Positions 1 to 12,312 of a stretch of DNA of 36,316 nt are shown here, one piece after another. The DNA is taken from the NCBI GenBank assembly GCA_031385325.1, contig JANNBJ010000156.1, positions 1 through 36,316 on the forward strand, in the 5' to 3' direction. This DNA comes from SYFY01 sp031385325 (GTDB taxonomy: Bacteria > Pseudomonadota > Gammaproteobacteria > Pseudomonadales > Azotimanducaceae). The notes beneath the pieces are model-generated. The model saw nothing but the letters and a program-made list of their open reading frames with translations. It was not told the DNA's origin and did not search any database. Made by a program: the position numbers and the translations under genes. Position 1 is the first letter of the stretch. Each line of letters starts with the position of its first letter.

Positions 1-587
1 TTTCCACCATGCTGCTCGCGAGTCAGGTCGCGTGCTTCCTTCGACTTTTTCAGCAGGACAAATACCGCACCGGTACCGCCATGTTCTCGTGTCGAACTGA
101 CAAACGCATTCACCAGCGGATGCCCGGTCAACCAGGCATTCACATAACTTTTCAATCTCGCCTTCACCTCGCCTTTTTCGCCTCGGCCATGAACGATTCG
201 AACGCAGCGATGGCCTTTGGCATGACACTCAACAAGAAACTCGTGCACCATGTCGCGCGATTTCTTGACCCGTTCGCCATGAAGGTCAAGAGAATCCTTG
301 GGCACGTAACTGCCTTTGCGCAATCGGTCGGCAACAAGCTCCTGCACACCCTCCCGTCGCCAGGCGAGAAAATCCCTGGGTTCAACGGGTGGTACTTCGC
401 CGAGGGTCATGTAGTCCGGCGCTTCCGCCTTCTTGACGCCCAGGGCGGCGAGTCTCGCACGCAATTGCGCTTCGGTCGGTTGGGCTCGGGAATTTTGGTC
501 CGGTAAGGGTTTGTCGACCACAGGCTTTGCCGCCGAGAGTGGCTTGACGTCCTGCATGGCCTCGCGGAACAGGTCTTCGTCGTCCAT
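1..587 (-). CDS. Smr-domain protein (SmrA/YdaL-like), 3' end cut by window
   Basis: The first 195 residues are present; the C-terminus runs off the left edge. The N-terminal 90 residues are charged and linker-like. The Smr domain follows, with its DLHG motif at residues 101-104 (H103) and the HGRG motif at 133-136 (H133). Stand-alone Smr proteins of the YdaL/SmrA type are about 190-200 residues and have DNA- or RNA-cleaving activity in the characterised members; that activity is assumed here. The ATG at 587 shares one base with the TAA of the dioxygenase gene upstream (TAATG), so translation is probably coupled and the two genes form one transcript. Confidence 0.85.
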   Translation of the reverse strand, partial: MDDEDLFREAMQDVKPLSAAKPVVDKPLPDQNSRAQPTEAQLRARLAALGVKKAEAPDYMTLGEVPPVEPRDFLAWRREGVQELVADRLRKGSYVPKDSLDLHGERVKKSRDMVHEFLVECHAKGHRCVRIVHGRGEKGEVKARLKSYVNAWLTGHPLVNAFVSSTREHGGTGAVFVLLKKSKEARDLTREQHGG

Positions 588-1357
588 TACGGCAGCACAA
601 CACTCTCGTACTGCGCGGATCGTGTACCGGGAATCGGCTTGTTATCGGTGGTGTGATAAGTGAATACCGCCGAGAGTTTCACTTGTTGTGTTCGATTGGG
701 TCCGGCGGCATGAAACAGGCGACCGTGAAAAAACAGCACGTCCCCAGGGTCCAGTTCGATCAACTTCGCCGTGCGCAGCAGTGGTTTGTTCTCGGCAACT
801 TCCGGCCGCAGGAACAGCGCGTGGTCCAAACGACCGCGATCAAGATCGAGCAGATGACTGCCGGGAATCACCCGCAGGCTGCCGTTGCGGACGTTCTCTT
901 CACCCAGAGCTACCCACATGGAGACGAGCTCCGGCCGATCGAAACTCCAGTAGCGAACGTCCTGGTGCCACAGCGTTGCGCTGGAATGATCCGGCGACTT
1001 GGTCATGACGCAGTTGTGATGTGCTTGCGAGAGGCTGATTTGGGTACCACCCAGCAGCCGCTGAATCTCGGTCTTGACGTTGAGACTGGTCGCAAACGCC
1101 TTCAAGGCGGGAAAGCGGGAAACGGCAGACAACAGGCGACGTGGTGTTCGACCGCCTGCGACGGCTTGCGAGAGCGGTGCACCGGGATAGCCAACATCCG
1201 CCTCGAATTCGGCCGGCGCCAGCACCGGGTCAAGTTGTGCCCGAACTTCGTCCAATACCGAGGCGCACACGGTGGCCGGACAAAACCTTTTTCGGACCAC
1301 GAATCCGGCGCTGGCAAAATCGCCTTGTCGCCTGTCGAGTTCCAGAACCTGACTCAT
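587..1357 (-). CDS. Phytanoyl-CoA dioxygenase (PhyH) family protein
   Basis: A 256-residue Fe(II)/2-oxoglutarate-dependent dioxygenase of the PhyH family. The metal-binding HxD is seen as H131-Q-D133, and the distal histidine is probably H216 in LFHAAGPN, followed by the basic residues expected to bind 2-oxoglutarate. The motif RVIPGSH before it is also typical. The reading frame stays open to 1411, but the ATG at 1357 is preferred because GGAG lies six bases upstream. The substrate cannot be told: the family hydroxylates lipids, ectoine, small acids and secondary metabolites. It is divergent from the RND operon across about 150 bases and overlaps the Smr gene by one base. Confidence 0.88.
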   Translation of the reverse strand: MSQVLELDRRQGDFASAGFVVRKRFCPATVCASVLDEVRAQLDPVLAPAEFEADVGYPGAPLSQAVAGGRTPRRLLSAVSRFPALKAFATSLNVKTEIQRLLGGTQISLSQAHHNCVMTKSPDHSSATLWHQDVRYWSFDRPELVSMWVALGEENVRNGSLRVIPGSHLLDLDRGRLDHALFLRPEVAENKPLLRTAKLIELDPGDVLFFHGRLFHAAGPNRTQQVKLSAVFTYHTTDNKPIPGTRSAQYESVVLP

Positions 1358-1505
1358 CACGAACTCCATCGGCCGGTACTGCCTTAAGTGCACCGCGAGT
1401 ATAACGACCACTGCAATGTGCGGTAACCGATATGGGGGGTTTCCCGATCTGGATCTGATTGCCGAACTGCTAGACTGCTCTGGAACCCGTCAACTGCTGC
1501 AATAG

Positions 1506-2666
1506 ATGTTCCGCAAGATTTTCCTGCCGATATTGCTGGTGCTTGGCGCGGCTGCCGTAACCGGGGTAATGATCGTCAACCGGCCAGAAGCCGCCCAGGA
1601 AGCATCGGTTCCTGCTCCCCTGCTGGTCAGCTCCATCATCGCCAAACGCGAGGCGGTGACCCATATGGTCGATTCGCAAGGCGAGGTAAGGCCGCGCACT
1701 GAAACCACGCTGATGTCGGAGGTGAGCGGTCAGATTCAGACCGTCTCCCCCGCGTTTGTATCCGGCGGTTATTTCAGGGCCGGCGACGTACTGCTGAGCA
1801 TCGATCCGCGCAACTATGAAACGCAGGTTAAGCGGGCACGCGCCAACGTCGCCAGGGCGCGCACGCAGATTGCCACCGAAAACGCACTGGCGGGTTACGC
1901 GGTGGAAGACTGGGAACGCCTTCGCGCCCTGCGCGCCACCGCCAAAACCGCTTCCGACCTCACCCTGCGCAGGCCACAACTGGAACAAGCCATCGCCGAA
2001 CTTGAATCATCTGAAGCGGATCTGAAAAAGGCCGAAGACGATCTGGCCCGCGCCACCATCCGGGCACCCTATGCCGGGATGGTTCGCAACAAGCGGGCCG
2101 ACGTCGGCCAGTTTGTGGGCATGGGCGCACCACTGGCCGAGATCTTCGCGGTGGACTACGCCGAAGTTCGACTGCCACTGACCCAGAACGATCTCGACTT
2201 CATCGACGTTCCCAAACCAGGCAGCGAATCGCTGGCTTCGGAAGTGACATTGTCGGCAACCATCGGGCAAACCCGACAGAGCTGGCCCGCAGAACTGGTC
2301 CGCACCGAAGGGGTATTCGATGCGTCAACACGCGTGCTCTATGGCGTGGCGCGCGTGGAAGATCCCTACGCACTGAATGAAACGGCGGACCGCGAGCCTC
2401 TCAGGATCGGGACTTTTGTCACCGCCCAGGTCACCGGCCGGGACGGTGGCTTGCTGTTCGTGGTGCCGCGTGTTGCCTTGTCAGGCACCGATCGACTGTG
2501 GCTGATCGACAAGGAAGATCGATTGCAGGCAGCCCAGGTCAAAATTGTCCGCCGCCTGGATGATCGGCTCTATATCAATGATGGACTGCACGATGGAGAT
2601 CGCATCTGTCTGACGCCAATGCCGTCTGCAACTGCGGGCATGCAGGTTCGGGTGCGGGATGTCTGA
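1506..2666 (+). CDS. RND efflux periplasmic adaptor (membrane fusion protein)
   Basis: A 386-residue HlyD/AcrA-type adaptor. Residues 5-25 form an uncleaved membrane anchor. A lipoyl half-motif surrounds residues 65-100 (SEVSGQI, GDVLLSIDP), followed by an alpha-helical hairpin of roughly residues 105-180 rich in A, R, E and K, the second lipoyl half (ATIRAPYAGMV) and a beta-barrel. It would link the inner-membrane pump encoded next to an outer-membrane channel. No TolC-type gene lies in the window, so the channel must be encoded elsewhere. The gene overlaps the pump gene by eight bases. No clear Shine-Dalgarno sequence precedes the ATG. Confidence 0.92.
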   Translation: MFRKIFLPILLVLGAAAVTGVMIVNRPEAAQEASVPAPLLVSSIIAKREAVTHMVDSQGEVRPRTETTLMSEVSGQIQTVSPAFVSGGYFRAGDVLLSIDPRNYETQVKRARANVARARTQIATENALAGYAVEDWERLRALRATAKTASDLTLRRPQLEQAIAELESSEADLKKAEDDLARATIRAPYAGMVRNKRADVGQFVGMGAPLAEIFAVDYAEVRLPLTQNDLDFIDVPKPGSESLASEVTLSATIGQTRQSWPAELVRTEGVFDASTRVLYGVARVEDPYALNETADREPLRIGTFVTAQVTGRDGGLLFVVPRVALSGTDRLWLIDKEDRLQAAQVKIVRRLDDRLYINDGLHDGDRICLTPMPSATAGMQVRVRDV

Positions 2667-5600
2667 ACCCTCCACAACCATTTCTCCATACGGCGGCATC
2701 GTTGCATGGTTCGCCCGCAATCATGTAGCAGCCAACCTGCTGATGTTCAGCATCATATTCCTGGGTGCCTACGGCCTCTCCACGACTCGTGTCGAAACCA
2801 TGCCAAACGTGCAGTTCGACCAGGTCATCGTCACCGTACCTTATCTCGGCGCCGCGCCTGAAGAAGTCGAAGAAGCCGTCGTGATCAAGGTTGAGGAAGC
2901 CATCAAGAATGTTGAGGGCGTGAAGGAAGTCACCAGCACCGCCGCAGAAGGGTTCGGTCGGGTGATGATCGAAATCGCAGACGGTTACGACCTCGCGGCA
3001 GCCATGGACGAGATCAAGATCGCGGTCGATGGTATCGCCACGTTTCCGGGCGAGACCGAGCGACCCGTCATCGGCAAATGGAAGTTCCAGAAATCGGCCA
3101 TCGCCGTACAGGTTTATGGCAGCGTTGACGAAACAACGCTGAAATCCGTGGCCGATGATCTGCGGGATGAAATCGTCGCACTGCCCGAGGTGACCACCGC
3201 CGAAGTCTGGGGAGGCCGGCCTTTTGAAATCGCCATTGAAGTCAACGAACAGACCCTCAAGCAGTACGGCCTGACACTCGAACGGGTGGCGCAGGTCATT
3301 CGCACCTGGTCGATAGATCTGCCGGGCGGCAGCATTCGAACCGAGGGTGGTGACATTCGGCTGCGAACCAAGGGACAGGCGTACAACGGCGATGAATTTG
3401 CCAACATCGTCCTGTTGACCCGTCCTGACGGCACCCGTCTGCGGCTTGCAGATGTGGCCGTGATCCGCGATGGTTTTGTGGAAACGGAAAGCCATGCATT
3501 CTTCGACGGTCAACCCAGCATCGGCGTCATGGTGTTCAGTACCGACCGGGACAACGAGATCAAGGTCTCCGAAGCGGTGCACAGTCTGGTCGACGAACGT
3601 TCAGCATCCCTGCCACCCGGCATTGAAATCTCCACCTGGGCAGACAGTACGTACTATCTGAAGGGCTCGCTCGGGATGTTGCTGTCCAACATGGCGCAGG
3701 GCGCCGTGCTGGTCTTCATCACGCTGGCGCTTTTCCTGCACTGGAAAATCGCCGGTTGGGTCCTGTTTGGCCTGCCCATCTCCTTTCTCGGCGCGTTCAT
3801 GCTCCTACCATTGCCGGGTATCGGAATCAGCATCAACATCCTGAGCCTGTTTGGTTTCATCCTGGTGCTCGGCATCGTCGTTGATGATGCCATCGTGGTG
3901 GCAGAAAGCGTCCATACCGAAACCGAGAAAAACGGGTATTCACTGGACAACATCATCATCGCGGCCAAACGGGTGGCAGCGCCGGTGACGTTTGGTGTGT
4001 TGACCACGATCATGGCCTTTCTGCCCATGCTGTTTGTTACCGGTCCGGTCCAGGCGATGGCAGGGTCAATCGGCTGGGTGGTCATTCTCTGCCTGAGTTT
4101 TTCATTGCTCGAATCAAAGCTGATGTTGCCTTCGCATCTGGCGATGACGATGCCGGTTCGCCAGGGAGCGGTGTCCGTGGCCCGCAAGGATGACTGGCTC
4201 AAACGCTTCATCGCCAACGTGTACCGCCCGTTTCTGGCCAAAGCCATCGCGCATCGTTATCTCACCATGGCAATCTTTCTCGCCGCTCTGATGCTCACGG
4301 TGGGTGTGGTGGCTGGCGGCCTCGTGCGATACGTGTTCTTTCCAGAAATGGGCAGCGACTACATCAGCGCGACGGTCGAAATGACCGAAGGTACGTCCGA
4401 ATCCAGGGTCATCGAGATTGTTGATCACATGTCAGCAGCACTCGATGTCGTCAACCAGCAATTGCGCAAGGCTGAAGGTGGCAACGACGTGATTCACCAT
4501 GTGTTCGCCTATGTGCAGGACGGTCGCAGCGGCCGCTTCCAGGTGGAACTGACGAGAAGTGAAAACCGCAGCACGACGCCTGTTGATATCGAAAACGCGT
4601 GGCGAGACGCGGTGGGCGTCGTACCCGACACGAAATTCATCCGGTTTGAATCATCACGGCATACCGGTGGTGGACCGCCAATCGCCTTCAAGGTTTCCGG
4701 GCCGGACTACCAGAGCATCGACGCCGCAGCAGGCGAACTATCCGCCTACCTGCGCAGAACGAATGGAGTCTTTGAGGTCGAATCATCGGCTGACCAGGGG
4801 CCGGCGGAAATCAAACTGAAGATTCTGCCCGAGGCCGAAGCCCTGGGCATTACGCTGCAGGATCTGGCACGACAGGTGCGTACCGCCTTCTATGGAGCAG
4901 AGGCCCAGCGGATACAGCGCGGCGATGACGAAGTCAAAGTGATGGTGCGCTATCCGCGTTCAGAGCGAATCAGCATCGGCAGTCTGGAATCCATGTGGAT
5001 ACGCATGCCCGATGGTCGTGAACTGCCGTTCAGTGCGGTGGCCAGTTACACGATGGATCGCGGATTTACTGCCATCCAGCGCATCGACAACCAGCGTGCC
5101 GTCAGCATCACTGCGCGGTCCGACGAACAGGTGGCAGCACCAGCCATGGTGACTCGCAAGGTGCTGGATGAGTTTGCCGTCGATCTGAAGGCCAGCTATC
5201 CCAACGTCGTGATTTCACTCACCGGGTCTGGTCATGAAGAACAGGTGGCCTTTCGTCTGATCATGATCGGCTTCGCGATCTCGATGTTTGGTATCTACGC
5301 CTTGTTGGCCATTCCCCTCAAGTCGTACGTTCAGCCACTGATCATCATGGGCGTGATCCCGTTCGGAATCGTCGGGGCAATCGTCGGTCACTGGGCCCTG
5401 GATTCGGCCATCAGCGCGATTTCGTTGTTCGGGATCATCGCGTTATCCGGCGTGGTGGTGAACGACAGTCTGCTCATGATCGACTTCGTCAACACCGCCG
5501 TCGAGGAGGGCAAGCCAGCCTCGGAAGCGGCCATCGATTCCGGGGCACAGCGGTTTCGAGCGATTCTGCTGACGTCGCTGACGACCTTCTTCGGCCTGGT

Positions 5601-5796
5601 GCCCGTGCTGGCACAAACCAGTGTGCAGGCTCAGATCGTCCAGCCGATGGCGACCTCGCTCGCCTTCGGCATTCTGTTCTCCACAGTCATTACGCTCATC
5701 CTGGTACCGACCCTTTATGTAATCGGCGATGACATCGCGCGTGCGCTCGGCCGTGGTTACCGCAGTCCAGTCCCGATACCGCAGGAGAAAGTCTGA
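2659..5796 (+). CDS. RND efflux transporter permease (AcrB/HAE family)
   Basis: A 1045-residue inner-membrane proton-driven pump of normal RND length. It has the expected duplicated plan: TM1 near residues 12-32 (ARNHVAANLLMF), a large periplasmic porter loop, a block of helices around 340-490, a second periplasmic loop and a second helix block around 860-1020. The proton-relay aspartates of TM4 are visible as D409-D410 in GIVVDDAIVV. Substrates cannot be predicted. It starts inside the end of the adaptor gene and therefore belongs to the same operon. It ends 53 bases before the convergent aldehyde dehydrogenase gene. Confidence 0.94.
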   Translation: MSEPSTTISPYGGIVAWFARNHVAANLLMFSIIFLGAYGLSTTRVETMPNVQFDQVIVTVPYLGAAPEEVEEAVVIKVEEAIKNVEGVKEVTSTAAEGFGRVMIEIADGYDLAAAMDEIKIAVDGIATFPGETERPVIGKWKFQKSAIAVQVYGSVDETTLKSVADDLRDEIVALPEVTTAEVWGGRPFEIAIEVNEQTLKQYGLTLERVAQVIRTWSIDLPGGSIRTEGGDIRLRTKGQAYNGDEFANIVLLTRPDGTRLRLADVAVIRDGFVETESHAFFDGQPSIGVMVFSTDRDNEIKVSEAVHSLVDERSASLPPGIEISTWADSTYYLKGSLGMLLSNMAQGAVLVFITLALFLHWKIAGWVLFGLPISFLGAFMLLPLPGIGISINILSLFGFILVLGIVVDDAIVVAESVHTETEKNGYSLDNIIIAAKRVAAPVTFGVLTTIMAFLPMLFVTGPVQAMAGSIGWVVILCLSFSLLESKLMLPSHLAMTMPVRQGAVSVARKDDWLKRFIANVYRPFLAKAIAHRYLTMAIFLAALMLTVGVVAGGLVRYVFFPEMGSDYISATVEMTEGTSESRVIEIVDHMSAALDVVNQQLRKAEGGNDVIHHVFAYVQDGRSGRFQVELTRSENRSTTPVDIENAWRDAVGVVPDTKFIRFESSRHTGGGPPIAFKVSGPDYQSIDAAAGELSAYLRRTNGVFEVESSADQGPAEIKLKILPEAEALGITLQDLARQVRTAFYGAEAQRIQRGDDEVKVMVRYPRSERISIGSLESMWIRMPDGRELPFSAVASYTMDRGFTAIQRIDNQRAVSITARSDEQVAAPAMVTRKVLDEFAVDLKASYPNVVISLTGSGHEEQVAFRLIMIGFAISMFGIYALLAIPLKSYVQPLIIMGVIPFGIVGAIVGHWALDSAISAISLFGIIALSGVVVNDSLLMIDFVNTAVEEGKPASEAAIDSGAQRFRAILLTSLTTFFGLVPVLAQTSVQAQIVQPMATSLAFGILFSTVITLILVPTLYVIGDDIARALGRGYRSPVPIPQEKV

Positions 5797-5820
5797 GGAA
5801 TCAGTATTTCTCCTTGTGGC

Positions 5821-5841
5821 CTCTTCCCTCTTCCCTCTTCC
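5821..5841. repeat. Short tandem repeat (CTCTTCC)x3
   Basis: Three exact copies of the 7-base unit CTCTTCC, followed by CTCC, lie in the 53-base gap between the convergent RND pump and aldehyde dehydrogenase genes. It is a simple homopurine/homopyrimidine tract. Slippage could change copy number, but it lies outside both reading frames. Confidence 0.8.
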
Positions 5842-5849
5842 CTCCGCGC

Positions 5850-7292
5850 TTACTTCATCTGCATCGCAATCGCCTTCAGCATTTTCTCGCCATAAGGCGG
5901 TCTGAGCCCGGCCATCTCGGCGATGTTGATTCGGGTCTGGGTGAAGACTGACTTGGCATGGCTGAATCGCCGGAAGCCGTCCACTCCATGATAAGAACCC
6001 ATCCCTGACGGGCCGACTCCGCCGAACGGCAGATCTTCCTGCGCCACATGCATGACCACATCATTCACAGTGACACCGCCCGACGTCGTGTGCGTGAGCA
6101 CGGCGCGTTCTTCCGCTGCGTCCTGGCCAAAGTAGTACAGGCCCAGCGGACGAGGCCGGGCGTTGATGTAGTCGATGCTCTCCTGCACCTTGCCATAACG
6201 CTTGATCGGCAGGACCGGACCAAAGATTTCGTCCTGCATGACCGACAGATCATCGGCGGGATCGACGATCAACGTCGGTGGAATCTTGTGGTGCGGTTGT
6301 TGCCGGAAGTCTTCGTTGGCCGGGTTGATCTCCACCACGCGCGTGCCACGGTTTCTGGCCTCATCGATATAGCCCAGCAGACGCTGGTAGTGTCGTTCGT
6401 TGATCACCGAGGTGTAGTCGTCGTTGTCGAGAAGCGTCGGGAACATCTTCGCAACCGAACGCTGCGTCGCGTCAACAAATTCATCAACACGCTCATCCGG
6501 GACAAAAACATAATCCGGGGCGAGACAAATCTGTCCGGCATTGAGCATCTTGCCGGCAACGATCGCATCGGCCGTCTTGCCAATGTCAGTCGAGCGACCA
6601 ATCACGACCGGAGACTTGCCACCCAGTTCAAGCGTCAAGGGAACCAGATGATCCGCTGCAGCGCGCATGACATGCCGGGCGACCGAAGTTGCGCCGGTGA
6701 ACAACAGATGATCGAACGGCAATGCTGCAAAGTCGGCGCCAGTCTGCGGTCCACCCAGGCAAACGGTGATTTCCATGGCATCGAACCGACTGGCAAAGAT
6801 CTCGGCCATCAGGGCGGAGGTGGCCGGCGTGTATTCGCTTGGCTTGATCATCACCCGATTGCCCGCGGCCAGAATGCCGGCAAGCGGTGTGAAGGTCAGA
6901 TTGACCGGAAAGTTCCACGGCGAAATCACGCCGACTACCCCAAGCGGCTGGTATTCGATGCGCGCCTTGGCACCCAGCAGATTGAGCGGGAAAGGACCGA
7001 CCTTACGCTTCTCCGGTTTCATCCAGGTCGACAGATGTTTCTGCGCATGACGCAACGGACCTACCGAAGCGGCGACGTCCGTGAACAGGGACTGCGCCTT
7101 GCTGCGATGACCAAAGTCGTCGCACATCGCATCAACCAGGCGATCCTTGTGGGTCAGCAGCAGCGAAATTGCACGCTCCAGACGATCTCGCCGGACGGCT
7201 TCGGTCACCCCGCCTTCACTGAGGTAGGCGGATTTCATCTGATCGAGGGTTGATTGCATGGTCTGACGGGTCATGTCTGTGGCTTGGTGCAT
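5850..7292 (-). CDS. Aldehyde dehydrogenase, coniferyl-aldehyde-dehydrogenase-like
   Basis: A 480-residue NAD(P)-dependent aldehyde dehydrogenase. The general base E222 is in LELGGKSP, the catalytic C256 is in NAGQICLAP, and the cofactor-domain motif ISPWNFP is present near residue 112. The short C-terminus and overall sequence style recall coniferyl aldehyde dehydrogenases and alkanal dehydrogenases of proteobacteria, but the substrate is not proven. The frame is open upstream; the ATG at 7292 is chosen because AAGGAG lies seven bases before it and this gives normal family length. Its start is 46 bases from that of the divergent zinc alcohol dehydrogenase, so an alcohol-aldehyde-acid oxidation pair is plausible. 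Confidence 0.9.
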   Translation of the reverse strand: MHQATDMTRQTMQSTLDQMKSAYLSEGGVTEAVRRDRLERAISLLLTHKDRLVDAMCDDFGHRSKAQSLFTDVAASVGPLRHAQKHLSTWMKPEKRKVGPFPLNLLGAKARIEYQPLGVVGVISPWNFPVNLTFTPLAGILAAGNRVMIKPSEYTPATSALMAEIFASRFDAMEITVCLGGPQTGADFAALPFDHLLFTGATSVARHVMRAAADHLVPLTLELGGKSPVVIGRSTDIGKTADAIVAGKMLNAGQICLAPDYVFVPDERVDEFVDATQRSVAKMFPTLLDNDDYTSVINERHYQRLLGYIDEARNRGTRVVEINPANEDFRQQPHHKIPPTLIVDPADDLSVMQDEIFGPVLPIKRYGKVQESIDYINARPRPLGLYYFGQDAAEERAVLTHTTSGGVTVNDVVMHVAQEDLPFGGVGPSGMGSYHGVDGFRRFSHAKSVFTQTRINIAEMAGLRPPYGEKMLKAIAMQMK

Positions 7293-7311
7293 GGTGATCT
7301 CCTTGCGTACA

Positions 7312-7337
7312 CTCACCTGCACTATACCGGAGGTGAG
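7312..7337. promoter_or_regulatory. Inverted repeat CTCACCT-N12-AGGTGAG between divergent dehydrogenase genes
   Basis: A perfect 7-base inverted repeat (7312-7318 and 7331-7337) with a 12-base spacer lies inside the 46-base gap between the two divergent start codons. Its right arm overlaps the ribosome binding site (GGAGG) of the alcohol dehydrogenase gene. It could be an operator for a dimeric repressor acting on both genes, or an RNA hairpin hiding the ribosome binding site. Confidence 0.45.
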
Positions 7338-7338
7338 C

Positions 7339-8361
7339 ATGCGTGCAGCACTGATGCAGCGGGGCAGGATCTGGGTCGATAACATTGATGCGCCAGTGCC
7401 GGGACCGGGGGAGGTTCTGGTGAAGTCGCTGGCCTGCGGCATCTGTGGTTCGGATCTGCATGCCACGCAGCACACCGACGCGTTCGTGAAGACCAGCCGG
7501 GAGGCCGGCGGCGCCTTCAAGCTCACCACGTTCGAGCCCGTCGTGCTCGGTCACGAGTTCTGCGCGGAAGTTATCGACCACGGGCCGGCAACGGAACACA
7601 CACACGCGGTCGGAACACGCGTCTGCTCCGTGCCTGCCCTCACCCGTAAACCGATGCTGTCGGTGGGTTACAGCGATCTCGTCCCAGGCGGTTTTGGCGA
7701 GTACATGGTGCTGTCGGAATCACTTCTGGTGCCAGTACCGGACGGAACACCCGCCACGGCAGCGGCACTGACCGAGCCCATGGCCGTGGGTTATCACGCC
7801 GTGCGCAAGGCGCGGCTGGAAAGCGGTGATGCCTGCCTTGTCATTGGCTGTGGCCCGGTGGGCCTTGCCGTCATCACTGCGCTGCGGTCGGAAGGCATTC
7901 GGCCGATCATCGCCACAGATTTTTCACCGGCACGTCGACAACTCGCAATCCAGCAAGGCGCCGATATCGTGCTCGATCCCTCCAGCGAAGACGCGTGGAA
8001 AAATCCGGCCCTGCGCCGCCCTGATCATGTGGTGATCTTCGAGTGTGTTGGTGTGCCCGGCATGCTGGACCAGATTTTTCTCAACGCACCACAGAACGCA
8101 CGCATCATCGTCGCCGGGGTTTGTCTGCAGCAGGATCAATTGCGCCCGCTGATTGGCATCAACAAGGAACTCAGCCTGCAGTTTGTGCTGGGGTATTCCA
8201 TGGCAGAGTTCGTCGAAAGCCTGCATCGAATCGCCGATGGTCGCTTCGACGTGGGCCGGCTTGTCACGCACCAGATCGGGCTGGACGAAGTCGCCGGAAC
8301 CTTCGAGGCGCTGAAGACACCCAATCACCACGCCAAGGTCATTGTTGAGGCCTGGCGGTAG
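7339..8361 (+). CDS. Zinc-binding alcohol dehydrogenase (MDR superfamily)
   Basis: A 340-residue medium-chain dehydrogenase. Catalytic zinc motifs are C33-G-I-C-G-S-D-L-H41 and G-H72-E73. The Rossmann motif GCGPVG lies near residue 171. The lobe that normally carries four cysteines for structural zinc (about residues 95-115) has only one cysteine, in VCSVPAL, so this member probably binds only the catalytic zinc. The ATG at 7339 has a strong GGAGG six bases upstream; longer in-frame starts would run into the divergent aldehyde dehydrogenase gene. The alcohol substrate is unknown. Confidence 0.9.
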   Translation: MRAALMQRGRIWVDNIDAPVPGPGEVLVKSLACGICGSDLHATQHTDAFVKTSREAGGAFKLTTFEPVVLGHEFCAEVIDHGPATEHTHAVGTRVCSVPALTRKPMLSVGYSDLVPGGFGEYMVLSESLLVPVPDGTPATAAALTEPMAVGYHAVRKARLESGDACLVIGCGPVGLAVITALRSEGIRPIIATDFSPARRQLAIQQGADIVLDPSSEDAWKNPALRRPDHVVIFECVGVPGMLDQIFLNAPQNARIIVAGVCLQQDQLRPLIGINKELSLQFVLGYSMAEFVESLHRIADGRFDVGRLVTHQIGLDEVAGTFEALKTPNHHAKVIVEAWR

Positions 8362-8365
8362 CTTG

Positions 8366-11788
<3,423 letters not shown>

Positions 11789-11921
11789 TCGCTAGTGCTG
11801 TTGGGTTGATTCAACCTAAGCGTAGATCGCTTGTGCAATTCTGCTGGAACGGCCGGAACTCAGTGCAGTGATGCCTGCCCGCGTGGAGCGAATGGCACAG
11901 CCTGCGCTGGCTCAGCGCATT

Positions 11922-12245
11922 TCACTCAAACGCTTCATCCACCCGCAGCCAACGGGTATCGCCGACATATTCGATAATCCCGCCCTGGTACATGGGATCG
12001 CCATTGACGGTCACCTCCAGCGCCCCGGCACCCGCCCAGTATCTGGCTTCGATGTAGTGGTGCTCTTCCCACTCCAGTTCAATGTTGGTCCACACGTACT
12101 GAGGTTCGCGCGGGCCGGACTCGCGACGTTTGCGCAGACAGTGATCCACGTGCAGTTCGAACGCGCCGGATGATCTGATGAACAGGTGAAAGGTCTTGTG
12201 TCGATGTTTGAGTTCAACACCGCGCAGGGGCGATTGAAGCAGCAT
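11922..12245 (-). CDS. Hypothetical protein, 107 residues
   Basis: I do not recognise the family. The protein is soluble, without signal peptide or membrane helix, and rich in aromatic, histidine and acidic residues. Alternating patterns such as IEARYW, LEVTVNGDPMY and RWLRV suggest beta strands. The ATG at 12245 has a weak AAGG eight bases upstream. It lies on the same strand as the sensor kinase, 133 bases upstream of it, and is divergent from the APC permease. Coding is supported by the lack of a better frame and by protein-like composition, but not by any recognised domain. Confidence 0.55.
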   Translation of the reverse strand: MLLQSPLRGVELKHRHKTFHLFIRSSGAFELHVDHCLRKRRESGPREPQYVWTNIELEWEEHHYIEARYWAGAGALEVTVNGDPMYQGGIIEYVGDTRWLRVDEAFE

Positions 12246-12312
12246 GGTTTGAGCCTTGTGTCCTTCTACTGATATCGTCCTGTGTGGACCACCAGCCGGA
12301 CTCTACTATCCC

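Noticed and set aside
653..1387. A 244-codon plus-strand frame opposite the PhyH gene
   Set aside because: It is the antisense shadow of a gene with clear catalytic motifs on the minus strand; its own translation has no recognisable domain.
6048..7253. A 401-codon plus-strand frame opposite the aldehyde dehydrogenase
   Set aside because: It mirrors the aldehyde dehydrogenase reading frame; rich in R, H, Q and G as typical of antisense shadows, without domain or ribosome binding site.
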